DNA from: an uncultured Eubacteriales bacterium
GTDB lineage: Bacteria > Bacillota > Clostridia > Christensenellales > Aristaeellaceae
Length of the DNA: 37,467 nt
NCBI GenBank assembly: GCA_902789795.1
Contig: CADAPM010000020.1
Location: 1-37,467, forward strand
Direction: 5' to 3'
Shown here: in pieces, positions 8,143-17,109 of the stretch
Layout of the letters: each line of letters begins with the position of its first letter
Position numbering within the stretch: the stretch's first letter is position 1
Notes under the pieces: generated by a model
What the model was told of the DNA's origin: nothing
The model's input: only the letters and a program-made list of their open reading frames with translations
Database searches by the model: none
Program-made: the position numbers and the translations under genes

Positions 8143-8391
8143 TCATTTTTCCCCTGTCGGATGATCGTCGTTTCCGCCGTCCTTTTTCTTCTTTCCGTTC
8201 CGCCATATGACATATGCATAAGCGAGCACTCCGCACCCCACGAGTGCGAACAGCGCGATTAGCAGAATAAATGCTGTCCGCGACATATCCTGGGACCCGG
8301 ACTGCAGGTTTTCAAACAGATGGTAGGCTGTGTATAATAGATATCCTCCGACAAGCAATAAGAGCATGGAATGCACATTGTCATTTTTCAT
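8143..8391 (-). CDS. Small two-segment membrane protein, hypothetical
   Basis: This 82-residue protein has two hydrophobic segments, at about residues 9-23 and 41-66, joined by a polar loop NLQSGSQDMS. It ends in a strongly charged tail with the run KKKK and several acidic residues and lysines. I do not recognise the family. The ATG at 8391 has GGAGGG 7 bp upstream, and the gene begins 16 bp after the dehydrogenase stop codon, so the two are almost certainly cotranscribed. A role in the membrane is all that can be said. Confidence 0.72.
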   Translation of the reverse strand: MKNDNVHSMLLLLVGGYLLYTAYHLFENLQSGSQDMSRTAFILLIALFALVGCGVLAYAYVIWRNGKKKKDGGNDDHPTGEK

Positions 8392-8407
8392 GCTAAGTCC
8401 CTCCGGA

Positions 8408-9154
8408 TCAGTATGGGCTGTCAAAATCCCGCTCGGCCTTGGTGACGGCCTCTTCGAGGGTCAGGCCCGCAAAGTACTGGGCGCCCAGGAAACGGCCGGA
8501 CTTTTTATCGTCCGCAAAGACGCCCGCGACGATGCCGGGGATGGCGCTCTCGGGGGCGTTGGGGGCATGCTGGCCGCCCAGGTCGGTGCGGCACCAGCCC
8601 GGGTCGGTCAGGTTGATCATCACGTCGGTGCCCTGCACCTTGGAGCCCAGGTCGATGGTGATCTTGTCCAGAGCGGCCTTGCTGGCGGAATAGCCCGCCT
8701 GGCACACATCCAGGGCGATGCCGCTGGTGGTGTTCAGGATGCGGCCGGTGCCCTTGGCGATCATCTTCGGCAGGAAATGATAGCAGATCATGACCGGCGC
8801 GATGGTGTTCACCCTAAAGCTAATCTCATAGTCGGACACGGGCGTGCTGCAATAATCGGTGCGGTAGGCGATCTGCAGCCCCGCGTTGTTGAGCACGATG
8901 TCCACATCCACGTTCATCCGGTCGATCTCGCCGAGCATCCTTTGTACGGCGTCCAGATCGTTCAGTTCCGCTTCCACCGCGCAGGCCTGTACCCCCATTT
9001 GTCTGACCTCGGCCAGCACCTTTTCGGTGTGGCTGAGCTTCCGGCTGTGCAGGATCAGGTTGCAGCCCTGCCCGGCCATGAATTTGGCCGTCAGATATCC
9101 GATGCCCCGCGCCGCCCCCGTGATCAGCGCCCATTTACCTTTTACCTGGTACAT
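8408..9154 (-). CDS. Short-chain dehydrogenase/reductase (SDR) family oxidoreductase
   Basis: This 248-residue classical SDR should carry out NAD(P)H-dependent carbonyl/alcohol redox chemistry in the cytoplasm. The cofactor motif TGAARGIG is at 12-19, NNAG at 89-92, the catalytic serine at about 144 (NTTS), and the YSASK motif puts Tyr at 155 and Lys at 159. A PGW motif (DPGWCRTDLGG) follows. The substrate is not predictable; a trailing region rich in Ala and charged residues replaces the substrate lid of better-known members. The ATG at 9154 has GGGAGG 7 bp before it. A perfect 15-bp inverted repeat lies directly upstream, suggesting control by a dimeric regulator. The small membrane protein gene follows by 16 bp. 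Confidence 0.9.
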   Translation of the reverse strand: MYQVKGKWALITGAARGIGYLTAKFMAGQGCNLILHSRKLSHTEKVLAEVRQMGVQACAVEAELNDLDAVQRMLGEIDRMNVDVDIVLNNAGLQIAYRTDYCSTPVSDYEISFRVNTIAPVMICYHFLPKMIAKGTGRILNTTSGIALDVCQAGYSASKAALDKITIDLGSKVQGTDVMINLTDPGWCRTDLGGQHAPNAPESAIPGIVAGVFADDKKSGRFLGAQYFAGLTLEEAVTKAERDFDSPY

Positions 9155-9169
9155 GATAAAACCTCCCTG

Positions 9170-9202
9170 TGACAAATCCAAAGTACCACTTTGGATTTGT
9201 CA
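9170..9202. promoter_or_regulatory. 15-bp perfect inverted repeat upstream of the SDR gene
   Basis: The arms 9170-9184 (TGACAAATCCAAAGT) and 9188-9202 are exact complements around ACC. The dyad ends 16 bp before the SDR start codon and immediately precedes its ribosome site. No T-tract follows, so a terminator is unlikely; an operator or a translational hairpin fits better. Confidence 0.65.
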
Positions 9203-9221
9203 TAGACTGATATTTCGATCC

Positions 9222-9257
9222 AAATATGAAACAGGGGCTGCCGGACGGCAGCCCCTG
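9222..9257 (-). terminator. Terminator of the opp operon
   Basis: A 12-bp perfect stem (9232-9243 with 9246-9257) with a 2-nt tip is followed on the minus strand by TTTCATATTT. It lies 14 bp after the expected (frame-corrected) oppA stop codon. Confidence 0.8.
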
Positions 9258-9270
9258 CGCTTGATTCAGC

Positions 9271-11032
9271 TTACTGGGCGACGGTGCAGTACATGAAGTA
9301 CTTGTAGCCCAGCGGGTTCGCGAAGAAGCCCTGCACGTTCTCGGAGATCATGTAGATGTCCGTGTAGTAGTACAGCGGGGTTGGCGCCGGTGCTCATCAG
9401 CAGGTCCTCGGCGGCGTGCATCATGCCGTAGCGGGCTTCCTTGTCGCCGCAGGCCTTGATGGCGGCGATGGCAGCGTCATAGGTCTCGGCCCAGGTGCCG
9501 TTCTCCACCTTCACGTCGACGCCGTAGGGGGTCAGGTCGATGGAGTAGATCTTGGCTTCCGCGTTGGCGCCCTTGCCGAACTGGGAGTCGTTGTTGCCGG
9601 AGTTGGAGACCCACATATCCAGGAAGGAGATGGGATCGTTGTAGTCCGCCAGCCAGCCGTTGCGGGCGACGGTGTAGTCGCCGTTCTTGCGGGTGTTCAG
9701 GAAGGTGTTCCACTCCTGGTTGACCAGGTTCATGTTGATGCCCACGCCGGCGAAGACGCTCTGCAGGTATTCACCGATCAGCTTGTGGCCGTCGTTGGTG
9801 TTGTAGAGGTATTCGATGGTCGGGAAGTTGGTGAACTTGCCGGCGGCTTCGTCATAGGTGTAGTACTTCTTCAGGGTCTCGATGGCGGTGTCCCAGTTGG
9901 CCTCGTAGGCGTCCGCGGACACGTTCCAGTAGCCGGCATACTCGTCGGAGGGGCCGGCGACTTCATAGAACTGCTTGGCGCCGTCAGCGTCGGTCAGACC
10001 CAGCGCGACGAAGGAGGAGGCGGGCTGCTGGCCGGCCTTGCCGATCTCGGTCACGATGTAGTTGCGGTCGAAGAGCAGGCCCAGGGCGAAGCGGATCTCA
10101 GCGCGCGCCTTTTCGGCGTCGTCACCGGTCAGCTCGCAGCCTTCGGGCAGGATCTCGGCGTTCACGTTCCAGGACACATAATAGGTGCCCATCTGGGAAC
10201 CGACGAAGAACTCGGTGGGATACTGGGCTTTCAGGGCGTCGATCTCAGCATTGGGCACGTTGTCGATCATTGCCCAGTCGCCGTTCTGATAGTTGGCCAG
10301 CATGTTGTTCTCATCATCGGAGAGATAGAAGTTGATCTCGTCCATGGTGATCTCGTCAGCCTTGAAGTAGTTGGGGTTCTTGGTCAGGGTGATGTAGGAG
10401 TTGTGCTCCCACGCGGTCATGGTGTAGGCGCCGTTGCTCACATAGGTGGCGGGATCGGTGGCCCAGGCTTCGTTGGAGACCACGTCCTCACGGACGGGCA
10501 GGAAGGTGGGGAAGGAGAGCAGCTCGTTCCAGTAGGAAACGTCGTTGTTCAGGGTCACGACCAGGGTCTTGTCGTCGGTGGCTTCGACGGCCAGCTCATC
10601 CGGATATCCCTTGACGACCTCGAACATGTAGCCGTAGTCGGCGCCCAGCGCGGAAGAAGCGGCGCGCTTCCAGGCGAACTCGAAATCCTTCGCGGTCAGG
10701 TCTTTGCCGTCGGACCACTTGAGGCCGTCCACCAGGGTGTAGGTGTAAGTGGCGGTGCCGTCCTCATTGATCACGGGCAGGGGCAGCTCGGTGGCCAGAT
10801 CGGGTACGATCTGCAGGCCGCCGTTCGCGTCCTGGGACCACTTGCTCAGGCCGGAGAAGAGGTGGATGATCAGGGTGGCGCCGTCGACCGCGGAGTTCAG
10901 GGCGGGGTCGATGGTGTCGGGCTCGGAGGCGATGCAGACGTTCAGGGACGTCTTGGCGGCTTCCGCGTTCGTCACGGCGACGCAGGACAGCATCATCATG
11001 ACAGCCAGCATGAGGGCAAACAGCTTTTTCAT
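9271..11032 (-). pseudogene. oppA: Oligopeptide-binding protein OppA, with a frameshift near the 3' end
   Basis: This is an SBP_bac_5 family receptor for oligopeptides, exported by the signal peptide MKKLFALMLAVMMML and ending its leader near TNAEAA. Mature landmarks include ASEPDTIDPALNSAVDG and the WSDGKDLTAKDFEFAW block, and the protein is family-length. Near the 3' end the reading frame breaks: up to STGAN it matches OppA, then it reads an unrelated Arg/His/Leu-rich tail ending at 9266. The next frame from the same point reads PLYYYTDIYM, VQGFFANPLGYKYF and CTVAQ, the normal OppA end, stopping at 9271-9273. The break is at the GGGG run 9377-9380 and equals a 1-bp gain or 2-bp loss. About 35 C-terminal residues are replaced. 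It may be a real mutation or a sequence error. AGGAGG lies 8 bp before the ATG at 11032. It is the last gene of oppBCDFA. Confidence 0.88.
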
Positions 11033-11091
11033 GGTAGGTTCCTCCTGTAAGTAATTTATTCATGAATGCGCAGTGCGCGCATAGATGAAGC

Positions 11092-12072
11092 TCAGTTGAT
11101 CTCTTTCACGCGGTGGCAGGCGACGTAGTGGCCGGCGGCGACCTGCTCGAAGCTGGGCATGCTTTCAGCGCATTCCCGCCTGGCGTAGCGGCAGCGGGTG
11201 CGGAAGGGGCAGCCGGAGGGCGCGTTCAGGGGGCTGGGGATGTCGCCGGTCAGCACGATGCGCTTGTTGGCGCGCGCTGTCTTCGGGTCGGGCATGGGCA
11301 CGGCGCTCAGCAGGGACTGGGAATAGGGGTGCAGCGGATGTTTGTAGATCTCCTCGGCGTCCGCCAGCTCCACCATCTTGCCCAGGTACATGACCGCGAT
11401 GCGGTCGGAGATGTGCCGCACCACCAGTAGGTCGTGGGCGATGAACAGATAGGTCAGGCCCAGTTTGTCCTGCAGGTCGTCGAACATGTTGATGACCTGG
11501 GCCTGGATGGAGACGTCCAGGGCGGAGACGGGCTCGTCGCAGACGATGAACTCGGGGTTGACCGCCAGGGCGCGGGCGATGCCGATGCGCTGGCGCTGGC
11601 CGCCGGAGAACTCGTGGGCGTAGCGGGAGGCGTGCTCGCTGTTCAGGCCCACATAGCCCATCAGCTCCAGCACCCGGTCCTCGCGCTCCTTCCTGGTCTT
11701 GTACAGCTTGTGCACGTCCAGGGGCTCCGCCACGATGTCGGAAACCGTCATGCGCGGGTTCAGCGAGGAGTAGGGATCCTGGAAGACCATGGTGGCCTTG
11801 CGGCGGAACTCGCGCAGGGATTCCTTGCTGCTGATCTCCTGTCCGTCGTAGATCACGTGTCCGCCGGTAGGCTTGTACAGGTGCAGGATGCTGCGGCCCA
11901 CGGTGGTCTTGCCGCAGCCGGACTCGCCCACCAGGCCCAGCGTCTCGCCCTTGCGGATGCTGAAGGACACATCGTCCACGGCCTTCAGTGGCTTCGAGCG
12001 GAAGAAGCCCATGTTGATGTCAAAGTACTGTTTGAGGTTCCGGACTTCGAGGAGCGTTTTGTTTTCAGACAT
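11092..12072 (-). CDS. oppF: Oligopeptide ABC transporter ATP-binding protein OppF
   Basis: This 326-residue ABC ATPase powers peptide import together with OppD. Walker A is GESGCGKT at 49-56, the signature is FSGGQRQR, and Walker B reads [12 protein letters not shown]. The C-terminal oligopeptide-transporter extension carries the cysteine-rich segment [14 protein letters not shown] and is followed by another Cys near the end, the known Fe-S-like cluster region of OppD/OppF-type proteins. The start codon overlaps the oppD end by 8 bp, indicating coupled translation. 59 bp with a weak hairpin separate it from oppA. Confidence 0.95.
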   Translation of the reverse strand: MSENKTLLEVRNLKQYFDINMGFFRSKPLKAVDDVSFSIRKGETLGLVGESGCGKTTVGRSILHLYKPTGGHVIYDGQEISSKESLREFRRKATMVFQDPYSSLNPRMTVSDIVAEPLDVHKLYKTRKEREDRVLELMGYVGLNSEHASRYAHEFSGGQRQRIGIARALAVNPEFIVCDEPVSALDVSIQAQVINMFDDLQDKLGLTYLFIAHDLLVVRHISDRIAVMYLGKMVELADAEEIYKHPLHPYSQSLLSAVPMPDPKTARANKRIVLTGDIPSPLNAPSGCPFRTRCRYARRECAESMPSFEQVAAGHYVACHRVKEIN

Positions 12073-13078
12073 GGGACGCGCTCCTTTCCACAGTGATATT
12101 GCCCGCGTCGATGCCGTCCTTGACGTTCATCCAGCAGCGGCTGATCTGCTCGTCGTTCATCCGCATCTCCTCCGGGCGCTCGGTCAGGCAGATTTTCATG
12201 GCGTGGTCGCAGCGCGGGGCGAAAGGGCAGCCCTTGGGCATGTTCAGCAGGTCGATGGGGGTGCCGGTGATGGGCTGCAGGCGCTGGCCGTTGTTCTCGT
12301 CCCGGGGGATGGAGCGCAGCAGGCCCTTGGTGTACTCGTGGTGCGGGTGGTAGAAGATCGCGTCCGCCGTGCCGCGCTCGCAGATGCCGCCGGCGTACAT
12401 GACGATGATCTCATCGCACATCTGGGCGACGACGCCCAGGTCGTGGGTGATCATGATGATGGCCATGCCCAGCTTCTTCTGCAGGTCCTGCATCAGCTCC
12501 AGGATCTGTGCCTGGATGGTCACGTCCAGGGCGGTGGTGGGCTCGTCGGCGATCAGGATATCGGGCTCGCAGGCCAGCGCCATGGCGATCATGATGCGCT
12601 GGCGCATGCCGCCGGAATGCTCATAGGGGTACTGCTTCATGCGCTTCTCGGGGTCGTTGACGTTGACCAGCCTCAGCATCTCCAGCGCCCGTTCCCTGGC
12701 TTGCCTGCGGTTGCGTTTCGTATGCAGCATGATGGCTTCCATCAGCTGGTGGCCGACCGTATAGGTGGGGTTCAGGGAGGTCATGGGATCCTGGAAGATG
12801 ATGGAGATCTTGTTGCCGCGCATGTGGCGCAGGGTGCTCTCATCCGCGCCTACCAGCTCCTGGCCTTCCAGCTTGACGCTGCCTCCAACGATCCTGCCCG
12901 TGGGGGCGAGGATCTGCATGATCGAATAGGCCGTGACGGATTTACCGGAGCCGGATTCGCCCACGATGCCCAGCACCTTGCCGTGGTCCAGGTTGAAGGA
13001 GATCCCGTCCACCGCTTTGACCTCGCCTGCGTCCGTAAAGAATGAGGTGCGCAGATCCTTGACTTCCAATAGTGCCAT
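12065..13078 (-). CDS. oppD: Oligopeptide ABC transporter ATP-binding protein OppD
   Basis: This 337-residue ABC ATPase is the OppD partner of OppF. Walker A is GESGSGKS at 40-47, the signature HSGGMRQR, and Walker [13 protein letters not shown]. The C-terminal segment [14 protein letters not shown] is the conserved cysteine cluster of the peptide-transporter subgroup. The gene starts 31 bp after the oppC stop codon and overlaps oppF. DppD is an equally acceptable name, because Opp and Dpp ATPases cannot be told apart by sequence alone. Confidence 0.95.
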   Translation of the reverse strand: MALLEVKDLRTSFFTDAGEVKAVDGISFNLDHGKVLGIVGESGSGKSVTAYSIMQILAPTGRIVGGSVKLEGQELVGADESTLRHMRGNKISIIFQDPMTSLNPTYTVGHQLMEAIMLHTKRNRRQARERALEMLRLVNVNDPEKRMKQYPYEHSGGMRQRIMIAMALACEPDILIADEPTTALDVTIQAQILELMQDLQKKLGMAIIMITHDLGVVAQMCDEIIVMYAGGICERGTADAIFYHPHHEYTKGLLRSIPRDENNGQRLQPITGTPIDLLNMPKGCPFAPRCDHAMKICLTERPEEMRMNDEQISRCWMNVKDGIDAGNITVERSASHV

Positions 13079-13109
13079 ATCCAGTAATAACCTTTCCAGT
13101 GTCAGTCGC

Positions 13110-14168
13110 TCAGGCGTTGAGCTTGGGGTCGAAGGCGTCGCGCAGGCCGTCGCCGAACAGGTTCAGCGACAGCACGATCAGGCAGATGACCACCGCGGGG
13201 ATGACCAGGCGGTAGGTGTAGGAGGTGATGCCGTTCAGCGCGTCGGAGGCCAGGGAGCCCAGGGAGGGCATCGGGGCGTTCACGCCCAGGCCCAGGAAGG
13301 AGAGGAAGCTCTCCGTAAAGATCGCGTTGGGGATCTGCAGCGCCGTGGAGATGATGATCACGGAGATGCAGTTGGGCAGCAGGTGCTTGCGGATGATCCA
13401 GCTGCCGCCGGCACCGGTGGCCTGGGCGGAGAGCACGTACTCCTGCTCGCGCAGGGAGAGGATCTGGCCGCGGATCAGACGCGCCATGCTGACCCAGTAC
13501 AGCAGACCGAATACGATGAACATGGAGATCACGTTCGCGCCGATCTTGGCGAAGATCGTCCCGTCTACGTTCAGCGTCCGGTTCAGGACCACCGACAGCA
13601 GGATGATGACCAGCATGTCCGGCAGGGAGTAGATCATATCCACGATGCGCATGATCACGATATCGACCTTGCCGCCGAAGTAGCCCGCGATGGAGCCGAT
13701 GGTCATGCCGATGATCAGCACGATGATGCTGGCGAAGAAGCCGACAGCCAGCGAGATGCGCGTGCCGTAGACCACGCGGATGAAGTAATCGCGGCCGTGG
13801 GAGTCGGTGCCGAAGATGTGGGGGAAGAGCTTCTCCCCGGCCTCGATGCGCTTGAGCTCCGTCTTGCCCCAGGTGAAGGGCTGCAGGTTGTTGTAGGAGC
13901 TGTCCGCCGGCTTGCCGGGGCGCACGCCCAGCATGGCGTCATAGGAGTAGGGCCAGACCATCGGCAGCACGATGGAGGTGATGGTCACCAGCACGATCAC
14001 GATCAGGCTGATCGTGGCCACCTTGTTTCTGAGCAGGCGCTTGCACCCGTCCCGGAAGAAGGTGCTGGAGGGACGCATCTTGGAGATGTATTCCTTTTCT
14101 GATTCCGTCGCGGGACGGAAAGCGTCCGGATCCAGATGCATGCTGAAGGGTTTGTTGGCACTGAACAT
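13110..14168 (-). CDS. oppC: Oligopeptide ABC transporter permease OppC
   Basis: This 352-residue permease has a long cytoplasmic N-terminus (about 45 residues) followed by a first membrane segment at about 50-70, the usual OppC arrangement. A large extracellular loop of roughly 80 residues follows and includes LFPHIFGTDSHGRDYF, a hallmark of OppC/DppC proteins. The EAA-like loop is SAQATGAGGSWIIRKHLLPN. The C-terminal half holds the remaining membrane helices of a BPD_transp_1 domain, ending LNLFGDGLRDAFDPKL. It starts 18 bp after oppB and pairs with it to form the channel. Confidence 0.95.
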   Translation of the reverse strand: MFSANKPFSMHLDPDAFRPATESEKEYISKMRPSSTFFRDGCKRLLRNKVATISLIVIVLVTITSIVLPMVWPYSYDAMLGVRPGKPADSSYNNLQPFTWGKTELKRIEAGEKLFPHIFGTDSHGRDYFIRVVYGTRISLAVGFFASIIVLIIGMTIGSIAGYFGGKVDIVIMRIVDMIYSLPDMLVIILLSVVLNRTLNVDGTIFAKIGANVISMFIVFGLLYWVSMARLIRGQILSLREQEYVLSAQATGAGGSWIIRKHLLPNCISVIIISTALQIPNAIFTESFLSFLGLGVNAPMPSLGSLASDALNGITSYTYRLVIPAVVICLIVLSLNLFGDGLRDAFDPKLNA

Positions 14169-14186
14169 CGTTGCTTTCCGCCTCCT

Positions 14187-15116
14187 TTATTCGAATTCGA
14201 TGCGCGGGTCGACGGCCTTGTACAGCAGGTCGCTGACCAGGTTCATGATGACGATCAGGGAGGCGAGGAAGATAGTGGTGCCCATGATCATGGTGTAATC
14301 GCGGTTGGTGATGCTGGACACGAACTGGCGCCCGATGCCCGGCACGGCGAAGATCTGCTCCACCACCATGGAGCCGGTGACGATGAAGGCCAGCATCGGC
14401 CCGAAATAGGTGATGACCGGGATCAGCGAGTTCTTGAGGGCGTGGCCGAAGATGATCCGCCACTTGGAGACGCCCTTGGCGCGCGCGGTGCGGATGTAGT
14501 CCTGCCCGAGCACGTCCAGCATGGAGGACCGGGTCAGGCGCGTGATATAGCTCATGGGATAGAGCATCAGCGTGATGACCGGCAGTACCAGGCCGCCCTT
14601 CATGGCGCCGTTGGCCGGCAGCCATTTGAGCGATACCGAGAATATGATCAGCAGGAACGACCCCATGATGAAGGACGGCATCGACACGAAGGCCGTGGTG
14701 ATGACCATGATGGTCTTGTCCAGGATGGTATTGCGGCGGATGGCTGCCACAGCGCCTAGCACGATGCCGAAGACAGCCGCCAGTCCCGCGGCGATGAGGC
14801 CCAGCTTGGCCGAGGTCTTCATGCCGTCCATGATGATGTCGATCACCTGGCGTCCGCGCTGCTTCAGGGAGGGCCCGAAGTCGAACTTGGTCAGGATGTC
14901 CCTCAGATAGGTGGTGTACTGCTCAAAGAGGGGCTTGTCCAGCCCGTACTTGGCTTCCAGCGCCGCCTGGGCCTCCTTGGAGATGGCCTTTTCGCCGACG
15001 AACGGCCCGCCCGGCACGGCGTGCATGATGAAGAACGTCACCGTGATGACGATCCAGATGGTCAGGATCGCCAGCAGGACGCGCTTGAGTATGTAGAACA
15101 TCAACTTTGAACTCAT
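14187..15116 (-). CDS. oppB: Oligopeptide ABC transporter permease OppB
   Basis: This 309-residue permease begins with a membrane helix (YILKRVLLAILTIWIVITV), then the OppB-type MHAVPGGPF motif. The cytoplasmic EAA loop reads RTARAKGVSKWRIIFGHALK, and the C-terminal signature NLVSDLLYKAVDPRIEFE is standard for OppB/DppB. I start it at the ATG at 15116, which has GAGGGG just upstream, rather than at 15146, because the longer form would encode the ribosome site. It is the first gene of the opp operon; the promoter lies at 15199-15226. Confidence 0.95.
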   Translation of the reverse strand: MSSKLMFYILKRVLLAILTIWIVITVTFFIMHAVPGGPFVGEKAISKEAQAALEAKYGLDKPLFEQYTTYLRDILTKFDFGPSLKQRGRQVIDIIMDGMKTSAKLGLIAAGLAAVFGIVLGAVAAIRRNTILDKTIMVITTAFVSMPSFIMGSFLLIIFSVSLKWLPANGAMKGGLVLPVITLMLYPMSYITRLTRSSMLDVLGQDYIRTARAKGVSKWRIIFGHALKNSLIPVITYFGPMLAFIVTGSMVVEQIFAVPGIGRQFVSSITNRDYTMIMGTTIFLASLIVIMNLVSDLLYKAVDPRIEFE

Positions 15117-15198
15117 GAAAGCCCCTCTATCTTTCAACCGCTCCATGCGGCATGATCGATGCGACAGAACAATATCATTGCTCCATCAAACAGAATAA

Positions 15199-15226
15199 AT
15201 TATACGCCATTCAGGCGTGGATGCAA
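15199..15226 (-). promoter_or_regulatory. Sigma-A promoter of the opp operon
   Basis: On the minus strand TTGCAT (15221-15226) and a perfect TATAAT (15199-15204) are separated by 16 bp. It lies 83 bp upstream of the oppB start codon. Confidence 0.75.
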
Positions 15227-15235
15227 GAAAAATAC

Positions 15236-15258
15236 TGTATAAATACATTATTTATACA
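15236..15258. promoter_or_regulatory. AT-rich palindrome upstream of the opp promoter
   Basis: TGTATAAATA at 15236-15245 and TATTTATACA at 15249-15258 are exact complements around CAT. The dyad ends 10 bp upstream of the opp -35 box, where an activator or a nutrient regulator could bind. The identity of the regulator is not visible. Confidence 0.5.
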
Positions 15259-15373
15259 ATCTGAAAACATAAATACAGGAGAAAAACATCTGATCATCTG
15301 ATGAAAAACGCGGACGGACGATCCGCGGGAATATTCATTGACAGCGCAACTGATGCGCTGCGTCAGTTTCCCC

Positions 15374-15402
15374 TTGCCAAACCCGCCCTTCTTCTGTATA
15401 AT
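15374..15402 (+). promoter_or_regulatory. Sigma-A promoter of the proS operon
   Basis: TTGCCA (15374-15379) and a perfect TATAAT (15397-15402) are separated by 17 bp. Transcription would start near 15409, just before the T-box leader. A small hairpin at 15342-15360 lies upstream. Confidence 0.8.
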
Positions 15403-15408
15403 AGCGCC

Positions 15409-15615
15409 TGAACGGGGAACGATGTCCGTCGTCCGGCACAGAGAGCGCGCCGCGGCTGAAAGCGCGCATGTGGACGTTGCCCGCCCCGGGATCATTTCCG
15501 CTGAAAGGCGGACGGCTCGTCACCGTTAGCGGACGGCAAAGCGGGCGCGGATCACGCGCCAAGCAAGGTGGTACCGCGAAGCAAGCTTCGTCCCTGCGCA
15601 AGGGGACGTTTTTTT
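15409..15615 (+). ncRNA. T-box leader (riboswitch) for proS
   Basis: The conserved T-box AAGGTGGTACCGCG at about 15566-15578 is followed by the terminator stem CGTCCC (15589-15594)/GGGACG (15603-15608) and seven Ts (15609-15615). Binding of uncharged tRNA to the T-box would favour the antiterminator. Upstream, CGGGG (15413-15417) can pair with CCCCG (15484-15488) and GTCC (15424-15427) with GGAC (15472-15475), forming Stem I. The loop between them contains CCC at 15480-15482, a plausible proline specifier codon, which agrees with the downstream gene. The specifier assignment is inferred by eye; the T-box and terminator are directly visible. Confidence 0.92.
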
Positions 15616-15659
15616 GTTTTCGCGACAGTATTATTTCAAACATGAAGGAGATTCAGATC

Positions 15660-17099
15660 ATGGCGGACAAGAAGCAGGAATTCGTAACACACATCACTCC
15701 CCGGGACAAGGACTTTTCCCAGTGGTATACCGACGTGGTCACCATGGCGGACCTGATGGATTACACCCCGGTGCGCGGCTGCATGGCCATGAAGCCCTAC
15801 GGCAACCGCATCTGGGAGCTCATCCGTGAAGGGCTCGACCGCCGTTTCCAGGCCACGGGGCACGAGAACGTATCCATGCCCATGCTGATCCCGGAAAGCC
15901 TGCTGCTCAAGGAAGCGGAGCACGTGGAGGGCTTCGCCCCCGAAGTGGCCTGGGTGACCCAGGGCGGTACCGAAAAGCTGCAGGAGCGGCTGGCCGTGCG
16001 CCCCACCAGTGAGACCATTTTCTGCACCATGTTCGCCAAGTGGGTCGAGTCCTGGCGCGACCTGCCCCTCAAGTACAACCAGTGGTGCTCCGTCATGCGC
16101 TGGGAAAAGACCACCCGCCCCTTCCTGCGCACCGCGGAATTCTGGTGGCAGGAGGGCCACACCGTGCACGCCACCGCCGAGGAAGCGGAAGAGGAGACCA
16201 TGCAGATGCTCTACGTCTACCGCGACTTTGCGGAGCAGGAGCTGGCTATCCCCGTGTTCTGCGGCCAGAAGTCCGAAAAGGAGAAGTTCGCCGGCGCCCG
16301 CGCGACCTATTCCATCGAGGCCATGATGCAGGACGGCAAGGCCCTGCAGGCCGGTACCTCCCACAACTTCGGCACCAACTTCTCCGTGCCCTACAACGTC
16401 CAGTACCTGAGCAAGGAAGGCAAGCTCGAATACTGCTATGAGACCAGCTGGGGCGTCTCCACCCGCCTGATCGGCGCCATCATCATGACCCACGGCGACG
16501 AGCGCGGCCTGAAGCTGCCGCCCGCCATCGCGCCCTACCAGGTGGTGCTGGTGCCCGTGGCCGCGCACAAGGGCGGCGTGCTCGAAAAGTGCGCAGAGGT
16601 GGCCGAGGAGCTGCGCAAGGCCGGCCTGCGCGTGAAGCTGGACGACCGCGACAACGTCTCCCCAGGCTTCAAGTTCAATGAGTGGGAGCTCAAGGGCGTG
16701 CCCGTCCGCGTGGAGATCGGCCCCCGCGACATCGAGAAGGGCGCCGCGATGGTCTGCCGCCGCGATACCTTTGAAAAGGCTTCCCTGCCGCTGGAGGGCC
16801 TCGGGGACGCGCTGGTCGGGATGATGGACGACATCACCGCCAACATGTTCAAGATCGCCGACGAGTTCCGCAAGGCGCACACCAAGGACGTTTTCAATAT
16901 GGACGAGCTGGGCGAGCAGGTGAACGGCGGCTATGCCCGCGCCATGTGGTGCGGCGACCAGGCTTGTGAGGACGAGATCAAGGCCCGCTTCAGCGCCACG
17001 TCCCGCAACATGCCCTTCGACCAGACGCCCTTCGGCGAGACCTGCGTCTGCTGCGGCAAAAAGGCCCATAAGGTGATGTACTTCGCCAAGGCGTACTGA
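15660..17099 (+). CDS. proS: Prolyl-tRNA synthetase, archaeal/eukaryotic-like type
   Basis: This 479-residue class II synthetase charges tRNA-Pro with proline. It is the shorter type without the editing (INS) domain of the E. coli enzyme. Visible motifs are RPTSETIF, the motif-2 segment TTRPFLRTAEFWWQEGH, the proline-pocket region GTSHNFGTNFS and the motif-3 stretch WGVSTRLIGA with HGDERGL. An anticodon-binding domain follows (VVLVPVAAHKG onward). The C-terminal zinc-type domain has WCGDQACE and the CVCCGKKA knuckle, and the protein ends in Tyr as in this group. The ATG at 15660 has GGAG about 9 bp upstream; a nearby ATG at 15642 has no site. The T-box leader controls it. Confidence 0.96.
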   Translation: MADKKQEFVTHITPRDKDFSQWYTDVVTMADLMDYTPVRGCMAMKPYGNRIWELIREGLDRRFQATGHENVSMPMLIPESLLLKEAEHVEGFAPEVAWVTQGGTEKLQERLAVRPTSETIFCTMFAKWVESWRDLPLKYNQWCSVMRWEKTTRPFLRTAEFWWQEGHTVHATAEEAEEETMQMLYVYRDFAEQELAIPVFCGQKSEKEKFAGARATYSIEAMMQDGKALQAGTSHNFGTNFSVPYNVQYLSKEGKLEYCYETSWGVSTRLIGAIIMTHGDERGLKLPPAIAPYQVVLVPVAAHKGGVLEKCAEVAEELRKAGLRVKLDDRDNVSPGFKFNEWELKGVPVRVEIGPRDIEKGAAMVCRRDTFEKASLPLEGLGDALVGMMDDITANMFKIADEFRKAHTKDVFNMDELGEQVNGGYARAMWCGDQACEDEIKARFSATSRNMPFDQTPFGETCVCCGKKAHKVMYFAKAY

Positions 17100-17109
17100 G
17101 GAGGACAAG

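Noticed and set aside
15300-15360. Hairpins CGCGGA/TCCGCG and CAGCGCA/TGCGCTG upstream of the proS promoter
   Set aside because: They have no T-tract and no clear relation to a gene; they lie between divergent promoters and I cannot assign a role.
15468-15659. Longer proS reading frame starting inside the leader
   Set aside because: It would be encoded by the T-box and terminator hairpin; the ATG at 15660 has a ribosome site and matches the family N-terminus.
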